Shown here piece after piece: positions 38,031 to 46,812 of a DNA stretch of 64,000 nt. How positions within the stretch are numbered: the first letter of the stretch is position 1; every line of letters begins with the position of its first letter. The translations under genes and the position numbers were made by a program. The DNA lies in contig NC_006371.1 in assembly GCF_000196255.1 (NCBI RefSeq), positions 1,011,995 to 1,075,994 on the forward strand, in the 5' to 3' direction. The notes beneath the pieces are model-generated. The model saw only the letters and a program-made list of their open reading frames with translations, was not told the DNA's origin and did no database searches. Source of the DNA: Photobacterium profundum SS9. Its GTDB lineage: Bacteria > Pseudomonadota > Gammaproteobacteria > Enterobacterales > Vibrionaceae.

Positions 38031-38540
38031 ATGAATAACCGTTATTTAAAAGCTCGTACATTAGCCCGCATAAAGCATATTGGGCAACAGTATGGCGAGC
38101 GACCTTATTACTCTCATCTAGAAACTGTATCTCGTCTCGCAAGCCCATTTGGCATTAATGCAATGATTGTTGCGCAGTTGCATGATGTTATTGAAGACAC
38201 AGAAACAAGCGTTGATGAATTAGCCGCAGATTTTGGTTTTCTGGTTGCAGATGCTGTGAAGTATATGACTGATGGAAAATTGAATGATCGCATGAAACGT
38301 AAAATTGAAATCAATCAACGATTAGCTTCACTTGATATAGATGAAGAAGCGGGTCGATTAGCCTTAATCGTAAAAGCCTGTGACCGACTTGCCAATGTAA
38401 GAGCAAGTAAGAAAGCTTCAGAAGCTCATTTCAAAATGTACCAACAAGAACATAATGCCTTTAAGCAAGCCGTTTATCGTAAAGGCTTATGTGAAGCTAT
38501 TTGGTGGGAGCTAGATACGCTAATCGAACGCCGAGCGTAA
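38031..38540 (+). CDS. HD-domain hydrolase resembling small alarmone hydrolases
   Basis: 169 residues. The catalytic set of the SpoT/MESH1 hydrolase fold is complete: His29 (YYSHLETV), His51-Asp52 with Glu55-Asp56 (QLHDVIEDTETS) and Asp118 (KACDRLANV). There is no synthetase domain or TGS/ACT tail, so it may be a stand-alone (p)ppGpp or related nucleotide pyrophosphohydrolase; this is inferred from motif layout only. GAGGTAGG precedes the ATG. Its original terminator, shared with nadE, has been split by the IS50-like element. Confidence 0.8.
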   Translation: MNNRYLKARTLARIKHIGQQYGERPYYSHLETVSRLASPFGINAMIVAQLHDVIEDTETSVDELAADFGFLVADAVKYMTDGKLNDRMKRKIEINQRLASLDIDEEAGRLALIVKACDRLANVRASKKASEAHFKMYQQEHNAFKQAVYRKGLCEAIWWELDTLIERRA

Positions 38541-38627
38541 CATTTTAATGAGTGGCTCGTAGATTGTTAATCTGCATATTTTAAGCAGTATGATTTGCGA
38601 TGTTATTACACTGAAAATGTGCGAAAT

Positions 38628-38645
38628 AAAAAGGCTTTTATTAAA
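38628..38645. terminator. Left half of a terminator split by the IS50-like element
   Basis: AAAAAGGCTTTTATTAAA. Joined to the right half (40157-40165, AGCCTTTTT) after removal of the element and one duplication it forms a perfect 12-bp stem AAAAAGGCTTTT/AAAAGCCTTTTT with an ATT loop between the convergent HD and nadE genes. Confidence 0.8.
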
Positions 38646-40147
38646 CTGTCTCTTATACACAAATCCCCAGTTTTTAAACTGGGGATTTTTTTTGAACTTC
38701 ATTTCAATATCACGATCTGATCCTTTGTTATTAAACTAAGGACGGCCATTATGTATATTTCTACTCCTCAAGATTGGGCTACTTCTCTTTTTGGTCAGGC
38801 TAATTTAGGCGATCCAAGGCGAACAAAACGATTAGTTAAAGTGGCGACTAATCTTGCATTACACACAGGGAAATCTTTAGTGAAATCAAGCCAACAGCCA
38901 GCAGAGATTGAAGGCGCTTATCGCTTTATTCGCAACGAATCTATTAATGCTAATGATATTGCCGAAGCCGGATTTCAAACAACAACACAAGAGGCTAACC
39001 GCCATGATTTATTGTTAGCGCTTGAAGATACAACGTCTCTTAACTATACCCATCGCGCTGTAAAAGAGCAGCTTGGTCATGTTAATGGTGGAAACAGAAC
39101 TCGCGGTATTTATGCTCATTCCATCTTGCTTTTCGCACCAACTAACCACCAAGTGGTTGGGTTAATTGAACAAATACGGTGGACGCGAGATATAAAAACA
39201 AGAGGAAAAGGTGCACGTCATGCACAAACACCCTATAAAGAAAAAGAAAGTTATAAATGGGAACAGGCTTCGATAAATATGGCATCCCGCCTTGGTGAGA
39301 CTATGCAACAGGTTATATCTGTATGTGATCGTGAAGCTGATATTTATGAATATTTAACGTATAAAACTCAAGAAAACCAACGTTTTGTTGTTCGTTCAAT
39401 GCAAAGCCGTTGTATCGAAGAAAGTGATAATAAGTTGTACGCTTTTTCAGACCAATTACAACCTGCAGGCAATCGAAAAATCTATATCCCACAAAAAGGA
39501 GGGCGGAAAGCGCGAGAGGTTATTCTTGATATCCGATTCTCAACCATTACTCTCAAAGTGCCTGCCAATAAGAAAGGAAAAAGTATTCCACTATATTATG
39601 TCGGGTGCGTAGAGCAAGGTGCAGGTAACAACGGATTAAGCTGGCACTTGATGACGTCAGAGCCTGTTACGAATAGAGAAGAAGCACTGAAAATCGTTCA
39701 GTATTATGAGCAACGTTGGTTGATTGAGGACTATCACAAAGCTTGGAAAAGTGGTGGAACCCAAGTTGAGTCATTACGCATGCAAAGCTATACCAATATT
39801 GAACGCATGGCCACAATACTCGCTTTCCTTGCTACACGAATCTTACAACTGAAATTTATGGGGCAGAATATAAAAGCTGATGAAGAAAGTTGTGAGTCAG
39901 TCTTATCGCCTATTGGGTGGAAATTACTTTGGTTAAAGCGGGAAAATAAACCATTACCCAATGAAGTCCCAAGTATTCGGTGGGCTTACCTAGCATTAGC
40001 TAAATTAGGAGGATGGAATGACAGTAAACGAACAGGACGAGCCGGTTGGCCCGTTCTGTGGGATGGATGGTTTAAATTACAAACCATCATTGAAGGCTAT
40101 CATTTAGCACAATCTCTTGAATGCTTGGACTTGTGATCAAGAGACAG
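38646..40147 (+). mobile_element. IS50/Tn5-like IS4-family insertion sequence
   Basis: 1,502-bp element. The left end CTGTCTCTTATACACAAA is nearly the Tn5 outside end, and the right end reads, inward, CTGTCTCTTGATCACAAG, nearly the IS50 inside end. A 9-bp duplication TTTATTAAA flanks it (38637-38645 and 40148-40156), the length known for Tn5/IS50. One intact transposase gene. It went into the loop of a terminator between convergent genes. Confidence 0.95.
38751..40136 (+). CDS. Tn5/IS50-type transposase
   Basis: 461 residues (476 in Tn5). The DDE triad falls at Asp93 (LEDTTSLNY), Asp193 (SVCDREADIYEYL) and Glu326, with the YREK set Tyr319, Arg322, Glu326, Lys333, the latter numbering the same as in Tn5. 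The N-terminal DPRRTKRLVKVA is the end-binding region and the C-terminal LGGWNDSKRTG segment is the dimer domain. Intact, so probably active, or recently so. Confidence 0.95.
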   Translation: MYISTPQDWATSLFGQANLGDPRRTKRLVKVATNLALHTGKSLVKSSQQPAEIEGAYRFIRNESINANDIAEAGFQTTTQEANRHDLLLALEDTTSLNYTHRAVKEQLGHVNGGNRTRGIYAHSILLFAPTNHQVVGLIEQIRWTRDIKTRGKGARHAQTPYKEKESYKWEQASINMASRLGETMQQVISVCDREADIYEYLTYKTQENQRFVVRSMQSRCIEESDNKLYAFSDQLQPAGNRKIYIPQKGGRKAREVILDIRFSTITLKVPANKKGKSIPLYYVGCVEQGAGNNGLSWHLMTSEPVTNREEALKIVQYYEQRWLIEDYHKAWKSGGTQVESLRMQSYTNIERMATILAFLATRILQLKFMGQNIKADEESCESVLSPIGWKLLWLKRENKPLPNEVPSIRWAYLALAKLGGWNDSKRTGRAGWPVLWDGWFKLQTIIEGYHLAQSLECLDL

Positions 40148-40210
40148 TTTATTAAAAGCCTTTTTATATTGAAATTATGCAGGAATTAATACTTAACCAG
40201 TAAACAACGT

Positions 40211-41047
40211 TTATTCGTCATCGTAGATTGTAGGAATAGGCTGGCGTTTATGTTGGGTCATTTTATAGATACTAATGAGGCGTTCAGACACTTCACTATC
40301 AACAGTTTTCCCTTCCAAAAAGTCATCGATCTGATCATAGCTAACGAGTAGTGCATCTTCGTCTGCTTTTTGTGGTGCTAATTCTTCTAAGTCAGCGGTA
40401 GGCACTTTTTGCACAAGTACATCAGGAGCACCTAGTTTAGACGCGATAAGACGTACTTGACGCTTGTTTAAACCAAAAAGAGGGGCTAGGTCACATGCTC
40501 CATCACCAAATTTAGTATAGAAGCCTGTGATGTTTTCTGCTGAGTGGTCTGTACCTAATACTAAACCGCCTACAAGGCCTGCAATTTCGTACTGAGCAAT
40601 CATGCGAGCACGAGCTTTAACATTACCTTTAACGAAGTCAATTTTAGCGTCTTTTTCGGGTGTTAACCCTGTGCCTTTAAGCGCGAAGAGTGTGCTTGCG
40701 TGTATGCCATCAACCCCATCTTTAATATTCACACTTACGCTGTGTGAAGGTTTGATGAAAGATAACGCCATTTGCGCTTCATGTTCATCATGTTGTTCAC
40801 CATAAGGCAGGCGAACAGCGACAAATTGGTAAGTTGATGAATTGCTTTCATCATTTAAACCATTAACAGCTAATTGTGCTAGTCGACCACACGTTGTTGA
40901 ATCCACGCCGCCACTTATACCAAGTACAATTGATTTACATCCTGATACCTTCATCTTCTTTTGAATGAATGCGACACGACGCTGAATTTCAAAATCGACA
41001 TCAATTTCTGGTAATACGTGCATCTCAGCACGAATAAGCTGTTCCAT
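40211..41047 (-). CDS. nadE: NH3-dependent NAD+ synthetase NadE
   Basis: 278 residues (275 in E. coli). It makes NAD+ from deamido-NAD+, ATP and ammonia. The PP-loop SGGVDST is at 45-51, followed by [74 protein letters not shown] and [35 protein letters not shown], all diagnostic. No glutaminase domain. It is divergent from a NadD-like gene 213 bp away, which points to a NAD supply locus. Confidence 0.97.
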
Positions 41048-41260
41048 GTTAATGAATCCTCAGGGCGTTGCCCAAAATATAATCAACTAAAGCGATTTAA
41101 TGAAAAAAAACATATCAATACATTAAACCTTTATCAAAATCATGCGATAACTCTATAGCAGGATCAATGCCGAATTATGAATAAAATCAAAATTAACGAT
41201 ATTTCTTTGCATCTGCACTTATTATGTTCTGAAATAGTATAAAAAGAGGCCATTTTACTA

Positions 41261-41785
41261 ATGACAAAATCTATCGCCATCTTTGGTAGTGCATTTAATC
41301 CACCGAGTTTGGGACATAAATCTGTTTTAGAACGTTTAAAGCATTTTGATCAAGTGCTGCTTTTGCCTAGTTTTGCACATGCTTGGGGCAAAGTAATGCT
41401 AGATTACAGTGCACGTTGCGAACTTGTAGAGGCCTTTATAAGTGATATTGGACAAAAAAACCTGACATTATCTCGGTTAGAAGAAGAAATGGCGATAGGC
41501 GATGAGTCAATAACAACCTATGCCGTTTTAGTTGAATTACAGAAAAGGTACCCTAACGCTTCGCTAACCTTTGTTGTTGGCCCTGATAACTTTCTGAAAT
41601 TCAGTCAGTTTTATCAAGCTGAACAAATACTATCTAAATGGCAAGTATTGGCATGCCCAGAGACGGTAAATATTCGGAGTACAGTCATTCGTGATAAAAT
41701 TGTCAAAAAGAGTGATATTTCACACTTAACAACACCAAAAGTCGCTACACTTTTATCGGAAGAAAAACGTTTTGTGTTTAAATAA
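41261..41785 (+). CDS. NadD-like nicotinate-nucleotide adenylyltransferase
   Basis: 174-residue nucleotidyl-transferase with GSAFNPPSLGHKSVL (9-23), the GxFxPxHxGH motif, VGPDNFLKF (substrate contact) and a shortened IRSTVIRDKI, the ISSTxIR motif. It is shorter than the housekeeping NadD (about 213) and is likely a second, divergent adenylyltransferase of the NAD pathway; other nucleotide substrates are possible. Divergent from nadE, which supports the NAD link. Confidence 0.8.
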   Translation: MTKSIAIFGSAFNPPSLGHKSVLERLKHFDQVLLLPSFAHAWGKVMLDYSARCELVEAFISDIGQKNLTLSRLEEEMAIGDESITTYAVLVELQKRYPNASLTFVVGPDNFLKFSQFYQAEQILSKWQVLACPETVNIRSTVIRDKIVKKSDISHLTTPKVATLLSEEKRFVFK

Positions 41786-41809
41786 TGGATACTCAGCCCA
41801 AGGACCACT

Positions 41810-42346
41810 TTGAATAGTTGCAAGATTAAATTATTAACACTGTTATCAGTTGCTATTGTGCTCATTTCTTGGGAAGTATTTGCTTTACCCTGTAACCCCT
41901 ATAGCGAAGCTCAACTCGCATCATTTTCTGATGATGAAAAACAAGTGTATCTTCGGTCTTGCTCTACTTTGTCAGTCTCCAATGACGATGAATTATTGTT
42001 GGAAACGCAAGCTGAGCCCAATATTGATTGGCAAATTGATAAGACACCTTCAAGCGGAGAGTTCTGGGATGACTGGTCTGAAGATTTGGCCGTTGATTCT
42101 CCATTCTTAGTTCAACAGAATGAATCAACTTTTTATGGTTTAGGTGTTTGGCTTCCAAGTCAATATGATGATATGGATCTTGATAATTTCGCTGATGCGC
42201 AAGACTGGATAAAAAGTCACGGTTTACAGATGAGTTTTGGGATTGGTGGAGAAGATGCCAAGTCGCCACGATTCAGGTTTGATTATCGATGGCACGACGA
42301 AGATCTTAGTGATGTATTTCTTCAGTTAGAAATCCCATTTCAATAA
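41810..42346 (+). CDS. Secreted hypothetical protein with TTG start
   Basis: 178 residues with a signal peptide (about 1-25, LLTLLSVAIVLISWEVFA) and an acidic mature part. The TTG start at 41810 is supported by AAGGA five bases upstream and by the signal peptide that would otherwise be lost. The end (FGIGGEDAKSPRFRFDYRWHDEDLSDVFLQLEIPFQ) resembles a small beta-barrel or LPS-related domain, but I do not recognise the family. It begins 24 bp after the NadD-like gene and may be in its operon. The stop lies in a perfect terminator hairpin. Confidence 0.65.
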   Translation: MNSCKIKLLTLLSVAIVLISWEVFALPCNPYSEAQLASFSDDEKQVYLRSCSTLSVSNDDELLLETQAEPNIDWQIDKTPSSGEFWDDWSEDLAVDSPFLVQQNESTFYGLGVWLPSQYDDMDLDNFADAQDWIKSHGLQMSFGIGGEDAKSPRFRFDYRWHDEDLSDVFLQLEIPFQ

Positions 42347-42376
42347 TAAAGCGATATTTTCATCGCTTTATTATTG
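42341..42376. terminator. Bidirectional terminator
   Basis: Perfect 15-bp stem CAATAATAAAGCGAT/ATCGCTTTATTATTG with a 6-base loop. It overlaps the stop codon of the upstream gene and faces the AraC-like gene. Confidence 0.8.
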
Positions 42377-42386
42377 AAATACGCAA

Positions 42387-43064
42387 TTAAAATTGTTCAC
42401 CAAGAACTGATATTGCCAATGCGTTTAGTGTCGCTTCGTTAGTATTGAGTGTTTCTGCGATTTGCGACGCCTTACGACCTGATCGAGATAGCTTTACGGC
42501 CTCACGTAGCAGAATACAGGTTTGAAATTCATGAATAGTAATATCAATGAGTTTCGTTATTTTATTCAAAGCGGCAGTATCAACAACCTTTTCGCCCGTC
42601 AGCAGCAATGCTAATGCGTCATTATAATGTTTCGTTAAATGAGGAGAAGCGTGTTTATTGCTAACTTTTAACTCTGACACTTGATCGGCAATAACACGAA
42701 GTAATCGACCAAAAGAACTATCCCAATCTTGTGCTTTTTCAGATAGTTTTGTTAGCTCGACCAACAAGGCGCTCATTAATTCAGTGACTTTAAAAAAGCC
42801 AGCTTCTCGACAAAGTGGGGTTGTAAGGCGCACCGAAAATTCGACTTTAAAGTAGTGACTACCTGGTAATACTGTTAACGCGTGAAGGCAATCGAAAGGT
42901 ATCCAGAAACCAGTGCCTTGTGTCACCAAGCATTCTTGTTTGCCTAAGCGGATTAAAGCCGAACCTTTAGTTATAACGATAAAGTACGACGAGTGGCTCT
43001 TACGGCGAGGGCCAACATGAAGGTAAGTTTGTTCGTTTTTGGTAAATTCAATTGCCTGTTTCAT
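42387..43064 (-). CDS. AraC-type cupin regulator-like protein
   Basis: About 225 residues. The N-terminal half is a cupin-like effector domain (KSHSSYFIVITKGSALIRLG, VTQGTGFWIPFDCLHAL) as in AraC-family regulators. The C-terminal half has one HTH-like segment near the end (SGRKASQIAETLNTNEATLNALA) but not the two full AraC HTH motifs, so it is a divergent or shortened member. The ATG at 43064 with GAGAG upstream is chosen over a longer frame to 43121. Target genes unknown. Confidence 0.6.
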   Translation of the reverse strand: MKQAIEFTKNEQTYLHVGPRRKSHSSYFIVITKGSALIRLGKQECLVTQGTGFWIPFDCLHALTVLPGSHYFKVEFSVRLTTPLCREAGFFKVTELMSALLVELTKLSEKAQDWDSSFGRLLRVIADQVSELKVSNKHASPHLTKHYNDALALLLTGEKVVDTAALNKITKLIDITIHEFQTCILLREAVKLSRSGRKASQIAETLNTNEATLNALAISVLGEQF

Positions 43065-43336
43065 ACGGATTCTCTCACAAAATTGCCTGCACATATTGTT
43101 CTGTTTTGGCTTTATCGTCAATAAGCTAAATACAAAGGGTGGGAAAATGGTGACTTTTGTTTCTAAATACAGATAAACATACTAATGTGTGGTGCGAAAA
43201 AGCGGTAAAGTGGCTAAAATTCACCCTTAACTTTCTGGTAAGAGCTCTTACCTTCACAGTTATTGCATCAACTCATTGGGTTAATGTAAATTTATGCGTA
43301 AAATAACGCGGTTTCCTCCTCATATGAAGCATAATT

Positions 43337-44449
43337 GTGCATACAGATAACGATATTTATAAAGAAATTCGACCATACAATGATGACGAAGTGAGCGGTG
43401 CTATTCAGCGACTCGTTAATGACAAAGAATTTACAACGGCAATCTTGAATTACCGTTTTCCTCAATTCTCTGGTGTACTCGGCTGGTTATTGATTCCGTT
43501 AATTAAACGTTTTTTAATTAACAAATGGTCAAATGTTAAAACGGTTGAAGATGTTCAACGTCAAGTCTCTAAGTACATGCATGCTACAATCAATCAATCA
43601 TGTGACGGTGTAACATGTACAGGTCTCGATAAATTAGACCCTAACAAAGCATACTTATTTGTATCGAATCATCGTGATATAGCGATGGATCCTGCGATGG
43701 TAAATTGGTGTATGTTTCAGAAAAAATTCAGTACTGTACGCATTGCGATTGGTGACAATTTACTTAAAAAACCATGTGCGACAGAACTAATGCGGTTAAA
43801 TAAAAGTTTTATTGTTAAACGTTCTGCAAAAGCACCTCGTGAAGTACTCAAATCGTTGGGTTTATTGTCTAGTTATATTTCAAACTCTTTAGAAACAGGT
43901 AACCCTGTTTGGATTGCTCAGAAAGAGGGGCGCGCTAAAGATGGTAACGACAAGACGGATCCTACCATTTTAAAAATGTTTTTTATGGAAGGGCGTAAAC
44001 GTAAGCAGTCTTTTACTGAATTCATGCCGAGCTTGAATATCGTACCCATTGCTATTTCTTATGAGAATGATCCATGTGATGTAGCCAAAGCCAACGAGCT
44101 TTATCAAAAGCAGACATCTGGAAGCTATGAAAAAGGTGAACTTGAAGATATAGATAGCATTATCCAAGGTATCGTTGGTCAGAAACGACGTATACATGTG
44201 AGTTTTGGTGATGTAATCAAAGATCCGATTGAAACACCAGAAGAGCTAGCGGTAGAGATTGATCGCCAGATAACGGCGAATTACAGATTATTTCCTGCTA
44301 ACTATATTGCTGCTGGCATCGAACATGACAGCGTTACGCCTGAGGAAAAAGCGAAATTTGATGAAAAGTTATCTCCGTTACCTTTAGGTGTTGCCACTAT
44401 TTTGAAAGATATGTACGCATATCCAGCCCGTAAGCAGCTAGAGAGCTAA
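43337..44449 (+). CDS. 1-acylglycerol-3-phosphate acyltransferase-like (PlsC fold) protein
   Basis: 370 residues, longer than PlsC (245). The acyltransferase domain has NHRDIAMDPA (111-120, motif I with His112 and Asp118), GDNLLKKP, NKSFIVKR (motif II) and WIAQKEGRAKDGND (motif III), plus VPIAISYENDP (motif IV). The motif I spacing is HX5D instead of the usual HX4D. It probably moves acyl groups onto a glycerolipid or related acceptor at the membrane. The GTG start has only a weak GAAG ribosome site. Monocistronic with a terminator. Confidence 0.8.
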   Translation: MHTDNDIYKEIRPYNDDEVSGAIQRLVNDKEFTTAILNYRFPQFSGVLGWLLIPLIKRFLINKWSNVKTVEDVQRQVSKYMHATINQSCDGVTCTGLDKLDPNKAYLFVSNHRDIAMDPAMVNWCMFQKKFSTVRIAIGDNLLKKPCATELMRLNKSFIVKRSAKAPREVLKSLGLLSSYISNSLETGNPVWIAQKEGRAKDGNDKTDPTILKMFFMEGRKRKQSFTEFMPSLNIVPIAISYENDPCDVAKANELYQKQTSGSYEKGELEDIDSIIQGIVGQKRRIHVSFGDVIKDPIETPEELAVEIDRQITANYRLFPANYIAAGIEHDSVTPEEKAKFDEKLSPLPLGVATILKDMYAYPARKQLES

Positions 44450-44480
44450 TTCGGTTTTTTGGTTATACAGTTTTGAATTT

Positions 44481-44518
44481 AAAAAGCGGGGCAGCCTATT
44501 AGGTTGACCGCTTTTTTT
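44481..44518. terminator. Bidirectional terminator
   Basis: AAAAAGCGG/CCGCTTTTT outer stem with an inner AGCCTATTAGGTT arm and T-rich tail; A-rich start also suits the convergent OmpA-like gene. Confidence 0.85.
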
Positions 44519-44558
44519 ATCAGTAAACGGCAAAGTAATCTTAAATGTATAATTGGTA

Positions 44559-45185
44559 TTAATCTTTTGTATTAAGTGTTCTTACGATCGCCTTTGGTGA
44601 TATCACTTCAACTCGTCTATTTAACCGCCGTTCTTGCTCTGAATTACCATTGCTAATAAGTTCATCATCACCCAGCGCGACAATTTGAATTCTTTCTTCT
44701 TCGATTCCAAATACAGATGATATATAAATAGCGACACTGAAGGCGCGCTCAAATGATAAGACAAGGTTTTCTTCTTTTGAACCAGCGTCGTCACTATGAC
44801 CAATCACGATTAAGTAACTATCAAGATGAAGCTTTAAGCGTAAAGCAATAGGGTCGAGTAATTGTTGATTTTTCACCGATAATTCATAATTCATATTATC
44901 GAAGTAGATTACCTCTTTTTGTTCGGGTAATTGAGCAAGAAGAATACTTGCATCAGGTGTTGCTGTATATGTTATAGAGTCAGTGACAACCGCTGAGTTA
45001 CGAGAGGTGTTAAGTTCATTACTTGACGTATAAATATTCAGTGAAGATGTTGTGTTTTCAGTGTTACCCTGTGACTTCCCAGTGACGCTGTCACTTTTTT
45101 GTTCGCTAGTCGTTGTGCAAGCGAATAAAAATACGCAACTTATTAGGATTATAGAGCTCGTAAATAAATAATTGAAAGCACGCAT
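44559..45185 (-). CDS. OmpA-like peptidoglycan-binding lipoprotein
   Basis: 208 residues. Lipobox LFAC (Cys23) after a signal sequence, a serine/threonine-rich linker (25-90) and an OmpA-C domain (about 92-200) with EVIYFDNMNYELS, LIVIGHSDDAGSKEEN (normally GHTDxxG) and LGDDELISNGNSEQERRLNRRVEV. It should anchor the outer membrane to peptidoglycan. The gene contains a perfect matS sequence (45082-45094). MITE copy 4 begins about 90 bp upstream of its start. Confidence 0.85.
   Translation of the reverse strand: MRAFNYLFTSSIILISCVFLFACTTTSEQKSDSVTGKSQGNTENTTSSLNIYTSSNELNTSRNSAVVTDSITYTATPDASILLAQLPEQKEVIYFDNMNYELSVKNQQLLDPIALRLKLHLDSYLIVIGHSDDAGSKEENLVLSFERAFSVAIYISSVFGIEEERIQIVALGDDELISNGNSEQERRLNRRVEVISPKAIVRTLNTKD
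45082..45094. other. matS site (perfect match to GTGACRNYGTCAC)
   Basis: GTGACGCTGTCAC. matS is bound by MatP and marks the Ter macrodomain of enterobacterial and vibrio chromosomes. By simple base counting a perfect 13-mer of this degeneracy is expected about 0.015 times in 64 kb. It lies inside the OmpA-like lipoprotein gene, 17.4 kb from the dif-like site. Confidence 0.75.
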
Positions 45186-45272
45186 ATCAACCTAAACTAA
45201 GACGATTATCTTTTAGGTTTAGATCATATCTAGGAAAGCACAACTGAAGAATTGAGAATCATGTGCGTTCTG

Positions 45273-45412
45273 TATACCCAAGTTACCTCAAAATGCTCGT
45301 TTCAGCGAGAATTTGTTGGGCTCTAGGCAAGGCGCTTATTTATAGACCTAGTCGTTCTACGTTGAAAATAAGTAACACCGCATAGAGCCCAACAAAACTC
45401 GCCCTTCGGGAG
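45273..45412. mobile_element. MITE copy 4, truncated by an IS4-family element
   Basis: The first 140 bp of the MITE (TATACCCAAGTTACCTCA... to CCCTTCGGGAG) in the same orientation as copy 1, cut off exactly where IS4 copy B begins. The other half is absent. Confidence 0.9.
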
Positions 45413-46812
45413 CATAGGTATCTACACAGATTGAGCAAAAAACGAACTGGCTATTTGCCTCATCGCGTTTATCTCATCCATGGTGTAGGTATCTAGTACT
45501 TCACACATTTGTAGGAAAACCCATAGTCCCGCAAGCAGTGATGGCTGAGTGACAGGCTTTGTTCGCTTAGTTAAACGACCACTCAGCTTAACCAAAAAAC
45601 CTTTAAATTCATTAGCTTCATCCGAGCTGTCCGAATAAAGCTTAAATATCAACGTCGTTGCAACACTGGCTGTGATCAGACGCTTTAATATTGACTCCGC
45701 AGTAGTTTGCTGCCATTTTTCTAACTGATGACCATCTGACTTCAATAACTTAAACCAAGATTCAATATTCCAGCGATGGCAATACCACGTTGCAATCTCT
45801 GTTGCATCAACATCCAACACGTTAGACAGCAGATACCATCTTGCTAGCTCTTTACCTTCATCATCCGTGACCAGGCTCATAACAAAGCGACAGGTGGGCG
45901 CCGCTGACGCGAGCTTTTCTGATTTCCGGTGTAACTCAACAGTCGTTTCACCAACAAACAAATAGCCCTCTTTACCTCGAAGAGAAATAACACCTTTCAA
46001 GTCTGGGGAGATTGTTCGACTGATGATTTCAGCCGTTTTAAACTGACCTTCGTGACGGAACGTTGAGCCTTTTTTAGTTCGAGTTAGCCAGTGAACTGAG
46101 CCTAAACGTCTTAAGTCTTTCGCTGAATCTGCTTCTCTATCAACAACATGCACCAGGGGCTTGTCTAAATGTAATTGTTCTTGCCAATGAATGCTGTCAA
46201 AGAGTGAATCTAGGTGACTTTGCTTGGGTTGTAACTCTTGGCTTCGGCATTGATAAATACCGTTGCTTGTCAGTAAGTTAAGACCTGCTGGAGCAATGGG
46301 TGCGCCAGTATTTGCGTCTACCAATAAAGACGCTTGCAGTTCGTAGCCAACATCGAGAGCGTGTGACATCTTAGTTTTATCTAACTTACTATGATGTTTA
46401 GCGAAATTGATATGGCACCAATCATGAGCCATTAATACATATCGACTTTGACTTTCTTTCACACCAGAACGAGCAAGTCCCAGCATCGGGCCACTTAGCA
46501 TAGGAAAAGTCACATCCTCATTATGATAAAAACGCCATGTTGCTTGTGTCGATGCCCATGATTGTGTGTGGTGGCGAAGAGATTTTACACCTGGTGCATT
46601 GCTAGAATTAACTGTCATGTGTTCCATTATAAGGGTCTGATAACGCTTAGATAATCTTGATTCAAGGATACAGGGTAATTGATGTTGTTCAAAAAGAGTC
46701 ATCGTCAATACTAATGGAATGAAAGTTAACTCTCTTGATCGTTGATCCTTAGATCAGTTCCCTTCTCTTGGCCGATTGGTTAATTTGTAACCATTTTGTG
46801 TAGATACCTATG
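45413..46812 (-). mobile_element. IS4-family insertion sequence, copy B
   Basis: 1,400 bp, same ends (CATAGGTATCTACACA) as copy A, opposite orientation. The flanks differ: half a MITE on the left and the middle of an Nramp gene on the right, with no direct repeat. So either an adjacent deletion followed insertion, or two copies recombined. Confidence 0.92.
45422..46708 (-). CDS. IS4-family transposase, copy B
   Basis: 428 residues, identical to the protein at 8971-10257, with the HVVDREAD and YCHRWNIESWFKLLK catalytic blocks. Intact frame. Confidence 0.93.
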   Translation of the reverse strand: MTMTLFEQHQLPCILESRLSKRYQTLIMEHMTVNSSNAPGVKSLRHHTQSWASTQATWRFYHNEDVTFPMLSGPMLGLARSGVKESQSRYVLMAHDWCHINFAKHHSKLDKTKMSHALDVGYELQASLLVDANTGAPIAPAGLNLLTSNGIYQCRSQELQPKQSHLDSLFDSIHWQEQLHLDKPLVHVVDREADSAKDLRRLGSVHWLTRTKKGSTFRHEGQFKTAEIISRTISPDLKGVISLRGKEGYLFVGETTVELHRKSEKLASAAPTCRFVMSLVTDDEGKELARWYLLSNVLDVDATEIATWYCHRWNIESWFKLLKSDGHQLEKWQQTTAESILKRLITASVATTLIFKLYSDSSDEANEFKGFLVKLSGRLTKRTKPVTQPSLLAGLWVFLQMCEVLDTYTMDEINAMRQIASSFFAQSV

